11,579 nt of DNA from CAYYWW01 sp964475515 (GTDB lineage: Archaea; Aenigmatarchaeota; Aenigmatarchaeia; QMZP01), in NCBI GenBank assembly GCA_964475515.1, contig CAYYWW010000028.1, positions 1 to 11,579 of the forward strand, read 5' to 3'. The position numbers and the translations under genes were made by a program. The notes beneath the pieces are model-generated. The model searched no databases, was not told the DNA's origin, and saw only the letters and a list, made by a program, of their open reading frames with translations. This document shows positions 6,688-11,579 of this stretch, in pieces. Every line of letters begins with the position of its first letter. Within the stretch, counting starts at the first letter, position 1.

Positions 6688-7626
6688 TTATTCCCTCACT
6701 GTGAACCTGTATTGTTTCGCTTCTTTTTTCTTCTTGAGGAGAAAAGGAATCCTAATTGCGGGTGTTTTCAAAGAAGCTCTTTTCAGCGGTGAATTAAATT
6801 TAAATTTACTCTTGATTTTTGCCTTTTTCTGTTCAGGTAGTAGCACAGACAACGCTATGCCAACTATTATTATTATGAGAAGTATTTTAAACGAAGTTTC
6901 TCTTACAGTAAGGTTACCAGTAAGCTCATTTAACTGTTTGTTCTGTTCCTCAAGTTGTTTTGCTTGGGATTCGAGCTCTTTTATTCTAGTTTCAAGCGCG
7001 GCCTTTTCTTCATTGAATTTAGTTTCAAGTTCATGCAGGTCCTTTTGATATTTTTCCATTTCGTCTATTTTCCTGCTTAACGTTTTAACAAGCTCTTCGA
7101 TGGTATCCTGTACTTTTCTTATTCTATCTTGTGTTTCCACAACAACATCCGTTTTACTTTTTAGTGTGTTCTGTTCCTCTTCAAGGTCGCTTACTTCACT
7201 TTTAAGATTTTCGATTTCTTGCTCGAGATCCTTCACAGCATCAGAGAGTTCAGTTACAACCTCTATACCAATTTCTGAAATTGTCTCATTATTGGCTTTT
7301 ATAAATGCTGTGTAATATCCTGGATTAGTATTGCTAGGCACAAAAATTGTTACCTTTAAGCTTTGGTCAACAAGATTTGTTATAACATAGCTCTCCTCAT
7401 TATTTTCTCCGAATGTAACCCAAGCACTTGCATTTCCATCAGAAGATATTGTTGTTGTGGTTGTGAAATTTCTGAGCAAAAGACTAAAAGAATATTCTCT
7501 TCCTCTTTCCATTGTTATTCTTATATCTTCTTGTATTTCCGGCACGTGTACAGCAAAAACGAGAGGTGAAGCCAAACCTATAACAACGAACAACGTTACC
7601 ATTACAAAGAAATTTTTCATATGCAT
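6688..7626 (-). CDS. Secreted, membrane-anchored protein: beta domain, long coiled coil, C-terminal TM and basic tail
   Basis: I do not recognise a family, but the architecture of this 312-residue protein is clear. Residues 1-25 form a signal peptide (hydrophobic NFFVMVTLFVVIGLASPLVFA, likely cleaved before VHVPE). Residues 26-125 are a beta-rich, Ig/NEW3-like domain. Residues 127-236 form a continuous heptad-like coiled coil rich in Glu, Lys and Leu. Residues about 246-263 are a transmembrane helix (FKILLIIIIVGIALSVLL). The final 48 residues are strongly basic and should face the cytoplasm. Four N-glycosylation sequons lie outside the membrane (N53, N65, N113, N238), consistent with an archaeal cell-surface protein. 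A structural or surface-assembly role is an inference. Two starts are possible, ATG at 7626 and ATG at 7620; the TATA spacing (27 nt) favours 7626. It follows EF-2 by 50 nt with its own promoter. Confidence 0.8.
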   Translation of the reverse strand: MHMKNFFVMVTLFVVIGLASPLVFAVHVPEIQEDIRITMERGREYSFSLLLRNFTTTTTISSDGNASAWVTFGENNEESYVITNLVDQSLKVTIFVPSNTNPGYYTAFIKANNETISEIGIEVVTELSDAVKDLEQEIENLKSEVSDLEEEQNTLKSKTDVVVETQDRIRKVQDTIEELVKTLSRKIDEMEKYQKDLHELETKFNEEKAALETRIKELESQAKQLEEQNKQLNELTGNLTVRETSFKILLIIIIVGIALSVLLPEQKKAKIKSKFKFNSPLKRASLKTPAIRIPFLLKKKKEAKQYRFTVRE

Positions 7627-7647
7627 ATAATTTTAATTGATTGAATT

Positions 7648-7658
7648 ATTTATAAATT
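7648..7658 (-). promoter_or_regulatory. TATA box for the coiled-coil membrane protein gene
   Basis: On the minus strand AATTTATAAAT is centred about 27 nt before the ATG at 7626, predicting a leaderless mRNA. It sits in the 50 nt after the EF-2 stop codon, so the gene can be transcribed separately from EF-2. Confidence 0.55.
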
Positions 7659-7676
7659 TGAGAAGACGGATGTAAT

Positions 7677-10600
7677 TTATTCAACGTCTTTTATACCTTT
7701 TCTTTCTTTTATCTGCGAAATTACTTTCTGCTCAAGCTCTTTTGGTAGCGGTTCGTACACTATATCTATTAATGAATAGAATCCAAGACCGCCTGTTGCG
7801 GATTTTAACGCAGAATTAAAGCCAAACATCTCTGCAACTGGGATTTTTGCTGTTATTATGGTCATGCCTCTCTCCTCTTTCATATCAATTATTTGCCCCC
7901 TTCTGTTGTTAATTTCTTTTGTCGCTCCTCCCAACTGTTCTGTTGGGACATCTATTCTGATTATTTGCTTGGGCTCTTTGATGTATGCGCCTGATTTTAA
8001 CATGGCCTCTCTTATCGCTCCTCTAACTGCTGGTATTACTTGCGCAGGACCTCTGTGGATGGCATCTTCGTGAAGTTTCGCGTCAACGAGCTTTACTTTA
8101 ACTGCTGAGCAAGGTTCCCTTGCAAGAGGACCGTTATCCATCGCTTCGATAAACGCCTGTTTTATCATTTCAATTACTTCAAGTATGGCATGAACACCAT
8201 GTGTCATGTCAAGAAGCATACACTTGTTATATATTAGTTTTACCCGCTTGGCTTCCTCTCTATCAAAGCCTAATTCTATGAGTTTATTTTGCAGCTCTAT
8301 ATTCTTTCTTTTGAGTTCTTGATCCGTTATTTCTCCCTTTACCATCGCTTCGTAAACAGGTTGGTCAACAGGCTCAACAACTATGTAAAATCTGTTGTGT
8401 TTATTGGGAGATTTACCTTCTATAGCTTCTGGTGTTGTAGATTTTACGCTTTCGTGATATATAACTATAGGTGGAGACACGGAAACATCTATACCCTCGT
8501 CTTTGAGTTTTCTTTCAACCTTTGCTTCTATATGTAATTCACCAAGCCCTGAAACAAGATATTCACCAGTATCCTCGTTTATGGTAACTCTGAGGGTGGG
8601 GTCTTCTCTTCCTATTTTTTTCAGAAATTCTATTAACTTCGCCAAATCTTTTGGATTTTTTGGCTCAATAGCTTTTGTTACAACAGGCTCAAAGATGTGT
8701 TTTATTTCTTCGAATGGCGGAATTTTGTAATCAGGATTACTTAGTGTGCAACCGGAAAATGCTTCCTTTAAACCAACTACACCTACGATGTTACCTGCTG
8801 ATACAACTTCCATGTTAATTCTCTTCTGCCCTTTGTAAAGGGAGACCTGTTGAACCTTTTCTGTTTTTTCAACACCAGATAAATAAACATCTTGACCTTT
8901 TTTAATTGAACCAGAAAATATTCTCACAGTAGCAACGAAACCTGCATGCGGATCAGGATATATCTTTGTCACTATTGCAGCGAGTGGCCCATCTTTATCA
9001 CAGTTAACCATACTTTTTCCAATCTCCGAGTCTATTTCACCTGGCCATATCTTACTTATTCTATACTTCTGTGCTTCGAGTGGATTTGGTAAATGTTTTA
9101 CTACCATGTCTAAAAGCACTTCGTGCAATGGAGCTTTTTTTGCCAACTCCTTTTCTTCACCCCTCTCTGTTAACTCTATAACATCTTTGAACGTAACACC
9201 TGTCTTCCTCATGAATGGCACAGAAACTGCCCAATTCTTAAGTGCAGAACCAAAGGCAACCGTTCCTTCATCAACGCTAACATACCATTTATCCTTGTAT
9301 TCAGGTTCCACGTACTTTTTTATAAGAAGATTGACCTCTTTTATAATATTTTTGAATCTCTCCAACATCTGTTCTGGTGTTAGTTTAAGCTCTTTTATTA
9401 ATCTGTCGGTTTTATTGACAAACAGAACAGGTTTTACTCTTTCTTTTAAGGCCTGCCTTAAAACCGTTTCTGTTTGGGGCATTACACCCTCTACAGCATC
9501 AATAACAACAACAGCGCCGTCTACTGCACGCATAGCCCTGGTCACGTCACCACCGAAATCAACGTGGCCTGGTGTGTCTATAAGGTTGATTAGATAATTC
9601 TGACCCTCGTAGGTGTGAGTCATGCTAACGTTTGCAGCGTAAATTGTTATACCTCTTTCTTGCTCTTGAGCATCAAAATCCATGGCTAATTGTTTTCCGG
9701 CAAGTTCTTCGGAAATCATACCAGCGCCTGCCAAAAGATTGTCTGTGAGTGTGGTGTTGTGGATTATAAAACCATCAGCTATAAAATTATGTTGTTTTTC
9801 AACTGTAAAATCGTAAACCCATCTTTCCCTTCTAATTTTCTTAAGATTTTTTATCCTAACAAAGGACACATCGTAATTTGTTAATTTTAAGAGATCTCCC
9901 ACCTCGTGCTCAGGATAATGTGATAAAATCCTTCTTAACGATTCTTTTGATAAGCCCACTCTATTATTTTCATAATTACAATAACCATTAAAAAATGATA
10001 GTTGAGATAAACCATGCTTTTCTCTTAAAGTTTTAAGCACATTGCCTGAAATATATACATAATCCCATTTGGAGACTGTTGAATTTTTTAAAAGCATCTC
10101 AAAGGAACGCTGTTTATGTTGCACTGTAAAACCTATTTTTCTAAAATTAAGTAATGATTTCTTTCCAGAAATGTAAAGTGTTAACTTTTTATAGTTGAGC
10201 TTGCTACTTATGTCAAATTTATACAATAAGAGCTGCAGGTCTAAAAGCAATTTCTCACTTTTACTTGATATGGAAACTGCAGATCTCCCTTTCTCTACAC
10301 ACCCATCCGCATCAAAATAACCCCTGAGAAATGCGGATATATATTTTTTCTTAGATTTTTCTAAGAAATGAGAAATTCTAAGCGATGATGATTTTTTTGA
10401 TAGAGGATAATTAAAAATTATTTCTAAAATCTTTCTAAAAGTAATGCCTCCTATCTCTATTCTCGTTGCTCTGTTTTTCCATTTTCTGATAATACAATTC
10501 ATACCCATCCTCGCTGCTATTTTTTTGAGTTTTTTCTGTATCTCCAGGCTATTATTTGTTATATTTCCATTTAGATCACCGTCTCCGAAAAACAACCCAG

Positions 10601-11441
10601 CTAAATAATATATATCCTCTAATCTGTCAAGTTTGATTGGTATAGAAGAATGTGCACCTCTTCTTTCTACCTTTCTGTAATTAATGTACTCTATCTGATT
10701 CCACACATCACTTAACTTTACTTTGAAAATTTTGCATATTCTTACCAAATCACATAGTCTGTATTCTCCCCTCCACACTCCGTGATAAAATGATTTGGAC
10801 TTTAAAACAGAATTTATCTTTTTATGTACATTTTTTACTCCTGCATTTAAAATGCTCTCATGAAGCTTTCTTTTTAGGCCTCTCTTTAATTTCACATAAA
10901 AACACACATCTTTTGACAATTCCATTAAGAACATTTGCTTGGTTTCGTCTTCTTTCATGCCTTTGTGTATCAATTTTCTTGCTGTAACCAGAACATCCTG
11001 CTCTTTTAAATCCGATGCCTTCTTTTCTACAATAATACCTGTTTTTTTCAAAATGAGGAATTTATGTTCAGGGGTTGTTTTTATTTTTCTACCAGTTTCT
11101 ACCGTAACCTCTATTAACGGTTCTGTTTTTTTCAATTTCCATATATGAGTTATTCTACCACTTTGTACCTTACACTTAGACACATCGAATGAATTCACAA
11201 AGGCAGGCTTTTTTAATTTAATGACAACCCCCTCTTTTCCATTTTTTACGATAGTACCTGCCTTATTTAGGCGGTTAAATAACTCTTCGGCTGGAACGTT
11301 TTCACCATTAGTAAGAGAAATTTTTGCATCAGAAGAAACACATTTTCCATGGTCAATATGAGCAACTATACCTATGTTTCTAATCTGAGCTAACTTCGTC
11401 ATTAGCTCCTTAATTAATTGCGTTTTGTCTTTTTCGGCCAT
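7677..11441 (-). CDS. fusA: Translation elongation factor 2 (aEF-2), precursor interrupted by an intein
   Basis: The 1254-residue precursor carries EF-2, the GTPase that moves tRNAs and mRNA through the ribosome, with an intein at residues 34-562. Without it the host protein is 725 residues, normal for archaeal EF-2. In mature numbering: G1 AHIDHGKTT (27-35, split after K33), G2 RGITI (67-71), G3 DTPGH (93-97), G4 NKTD (147-150). Domain IV carries the diphthamide loop LHEDAIHRGPAQ, whose modified histidine is precursor H1129, mature H600, the usual archaeal position. The C-terminus retains the conserved VAEMFGF and SATGG segments of domain V. The ATG at 11441 is preceded at 6 nt by GGTG and further upstream by a TATA box. 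No second EF-2 copy is in the window, so splicing should be needed for an active factor. Confidence 0.97.
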   Translation of the reverse strand: MAEKDKTQLIKELMTKLAQIRNIGIVAHIDHGKCVSSDAKISLTNGENVPAEELFNRLNKAGTIVKNGKEGVVIKLKKPAFVNSFDVSKCKVQSGRITHIWKLKKTEPLIEVTVETGRKIKTTPEHKFLILKKTGIIVEKKASDLKEQDVLVTARKLIHKGMKEDETKQMFLMELSKDVCFYVKLKRGLKRKLHESILNAGVKNVHKKINSVLKSKSFYHGVWRGEYRLCDLVRICKIFKVKLSDVWNQIEYINYRKVERRGAHSSIPIKLDRLEDIYYLAGLFFGDGDLNGNITNNSLEIQKKLKKIAARMGMNCIIRKWKNRATRIEIGGITFRKILEIIFNYPLSKKSSSLRISHFLEKSKKKYISAFLRGYFDADGCVEKGRSAVSISSKSEKLLLDLQLLLYKFDISSKLNYKKLTLYISGKKSLLNFRKIGFTVQHKQRSFEMLLKNSTVSKWDYVYISGNVLKTLREKHGLSQLSFFNGYCNYENNRVGLSKESLRRILSHYPEHEVGDLLKLTNYDVSFVRIKNLKKIRRERWVYDFTVEKQHNFIADGFIIHNTTLTDNLLAGAGMISEELAGKQLAMDFDAQEQERGITIYAANVSMTHTYEGQNYLINLIDTPGHVDFGGDVTRAMRAVDGAVVVIDAVEGVMPQTETVLRQALKERVKPVLFVNKTDRLIKELKLTPEQMLERFKNIIKEVNLLIKKYVEPEYKDKWYVSVDEGTVAFGSALKNWAVSVPFMRKTGVTFKDVIELTERGEEKELAKKAPLHEVLLDMVVKHLPNPLEAQKYRISKIWPGEIDSEIGKSMVNCDKDGPLAAIVTKIYPDPHAGFVATVRIFSGSIKKGQDVYLSGVEKTEKVQQVSLYKGQKRINMEVVSAGNIVGVVGLKEAFSGCTLSNPDYKIPPFEEIKHIFEPVVTKAIEPKNPKDLAKLIEFLKKIGREDPTLRVTINEDTGEYLVSGLGELHIEAKVERKLKDEGIDVSVSPPIVIYHESVKSTTPEAIEGKSPNKHNRFYIVVEPVDQPVYEAMVKGEITDQELKRKNIELQNKLIELGFDREEAKRVKLIYNKCMLLDMTHGVHAILEVIEMIKQAFIEAMDNGPLAREPCSAVKVKLVDAKLHEDAIHRGPAQVIPAVRGAIREAMLKSGAYIKEPKQIIRIDVPTEQLGGATKEINNRRGQIIDMKEERGMTIITAKIPVAEMFGFNSALKSATGGLGFYSLIDIVYEPLPKELEQKVISQIKERKGIKDVE
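9912..10049 (-). other. Helix-turn-helix-like segment in the intein, after the endonuclease core
   Basis: Intein residues about 432-477 read SGNVLKTLREKHGLSQLSF, then a short Asn/Tyr-rich loop, then VGLSKESLRRILSHYPE. The order LREKHGLSQ (helix 1-2) followed by LSKESLRRIL (recognition-like helix) resembles an XRE/Cro-type HTH. It lies between the LAGLIDADG core and the C-terminal splicing blocks, so it is probably an extra DNA-contact module of the endonuclease. This is pattern recognition only; a structural match was not tested. Confidence 0.5.
10083..10622 (-). other. LAGLIDADG homing endonuclease core within the intein
   Basis: Intein residues about 241-420 contain the two LAGLIDADG helices (247-257 and 339-349) and the intervening and following saddle-like alpha/beta repeats. 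A single chain with two motifs acts as a monomer that makes a double-strand cut at a long, nearly unique site. Here the site would be the intein-free codons of the EF-2 P-loop. Both acidic metal ligands are intact (D254 and D346 of the intein). Domain borders are approximate. Confidence 0.85.
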
Positions 11442-11447
11442 TCCTTA

Positions 11448-11451
11448 CACC
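11448..11451 (-). promoter_or_regulatory. Shine-Dalgarno GGTG for EF-2
   Basis: GGTG lies 6 nt before the EF-2 ATG, an acceptable archaeal ribosome-binding site. It is the only gene here with a clear one, in keeping with its TATA box lying far enough upstream to give a real 5' leader of roughly 35-40 nt. Confidence 0.5.
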
Positions 11452-11498
11452 AATTGATATTTGTAAATGTTATTTTAATTTCTACTATTTATCAGAGC

Positions 11499-11511
11499 AA
11501 ATATATAAATC
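11499..11511. promoter_or_regulatory. TATA element between EF-2 and a possible divergent gene
   Basis: The AT-rich core AAATATATAAAT reads as a TATA box on either strand. On the minus strand, TTTATATATTT preceded by a purine-rich GTGAAAGA (possible BRE) is centred about 64 nt before the EF-2 ATG. On the plus strand the same core precedes the ATG at 11562 by about 57 nt. Bidirectional use is possible but not shown. Confidence 0.45.
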
Positions 11512-11561
11512 TTTCACCGAGATGTTGAATAAACTTAAACTCCGGGTTCTATAATATTATT

Positions 11562-11579
11562 ATGTCAGTTTCGAAGAAA
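11562..11579 (+). CDS. Possible start of a rightward gene, six codons (MSVSKK) before the window end
   Basis: An ATG at 11562 opens a frame that runs to the window edge and lies downstream of the TATA core at 11499-11511. Only six codons are visible, so product and reality cannot be judged. The upstream ATG at 11522 closes after ten codons and is not a credible alternative. Confidence 0.25.

Larger units (their letters stand above)
9756..11342 (-). mobile_element. EF-2 intein (529 aa) with LAGLIDADG homing endonuclease, inserted in the GTPase P-loop
   Basis: This in-frame protein-splicing element runs from Cys1 (precursor C34) to Asn529 (N562) and separates AHIDHGK from TTLTDNLL. Splicing residues are present: block A CVSSDAKISLTNG (1-13), block B TTPEHKF with T90-x-x-H93, block F VYDFTVEKQHNFIADG (509-524), block G FIIHN (525-529) with His528-Asn529, and Thr as the +1 extein nucleophile. 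Two dodecapeptide endonuclease motifs, LAGLFFGDGDL (247-257) and LRGYFDADGCV (339-349), keep their catalytic acidic residues D254 and D346. The element looks full-size and intact, able both to splice and to home into intein-free alleles. By eye the stretch is more AT-rich, with more Lys and Ile, than the flanking EF-2 exteins, consistent with separate ancestry. Confidence 0.95.

Noticed and set aside
7858..9597. Plus-strand open frames opposite EF-2
   Set aside because: They are antisense shadows of a strongly conserved coding sequence and lack promoters or recognisable domains.
10384..10400. C/D-box-like string (GATGATGA) on the plus strand
   Set aside because: No matching D box or stem was found at suitable distance, and it lies within intein coding sequence.
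9756..11342. Insert in EF-2 as an intron or a separate nested gene
   Set aside because: The frame is continuous, and Cys1, TxxH, HN and +1 Thr sit exactly at the junctions, which identifies an intein.
1..11579. CRISPR array, tRNA or rRNA genes
   Set aside because: No regularly spaced repeats, cloverleaf-like segments or rRNA signatures were seen on either strand.

Overview
This is an AT-rich archaeal contig. The archaeal assignment rests on three things. The 3' end carries an archaeal-type translation elongation factor 2 with a conserved diphthamide loop. Most genes have a TATA box about 25-27 nt before the ATG, which fits leaderless transcripts. There are no bacterial -35/-10 or strong Shine-Dalgarno arrangements except a GGTG before EF-2. 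The lineage cannot be fixed from the window (a DPANN-like or euryarchaeal lineage is possible). A run of exactly 100 N marks a scaffold join, so this is a draft or metagenome assembly.

Layout, left to right. (1) 7-567 (+): a short AlkD-like HEAT-repeat DNA alkylation repair protein. (2) 623-1885 (+): an AAA/DUF4143-type ATPase with its own TATA box. (3) 1886-2310: the 100-N gap followed by the C-terminal remnant of a DDE transposase, so the break probably sits on an insertion sequence. (4) 2311-2877 (+): a small HD-domain phosphohydrolase. (5) 2879-4486 (-): a Na+/phosphate cotransporter with a fused PhoU-like domain, convergent with the HD gene. (6) 4585-5286 (+): a thymidylate-kinase-like P-loop kinase. 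(7) 5385-6683 (+): histidyl-tRNA synthetase. (8) 6688-7626 (-): a secreted and anchored beta-domain/coiled-coil membrane protein. (9) 7677-11441 (-): EF-2 interrupted by a 529-residue intein. (10) Past EF-2, a divergent promoter and perhaps the first six codons of a rightward gene.

The highlight is the EF-2 intein. It splits the G1/P-loop (AHIDHGK | TTLTDN), so the GTPase cannot work until the intein is spliced out. The element looks complete: Cys1, a TxxH block B, two LAGLIDADG motifs with both catalytic aspartates, a C-terminal HN and a Thr +1 residue. It also has a helix-turn-helix-like segment between the endonuclease core and the C-terminal splicing block. Removing it leaves a 725-residue EF-2 whose diphthamide histidine falls at position 600, the usual archaeal number.

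The genes do not form one operon. They are mostly singly transcribed housekeeping genes (translation, nucleotide metabolism, phosphate uptake, DNA repair) in alternating orientation, with two very tight convergent junctions. The mobile DNA is the transposase remnant at the gap and the intein.
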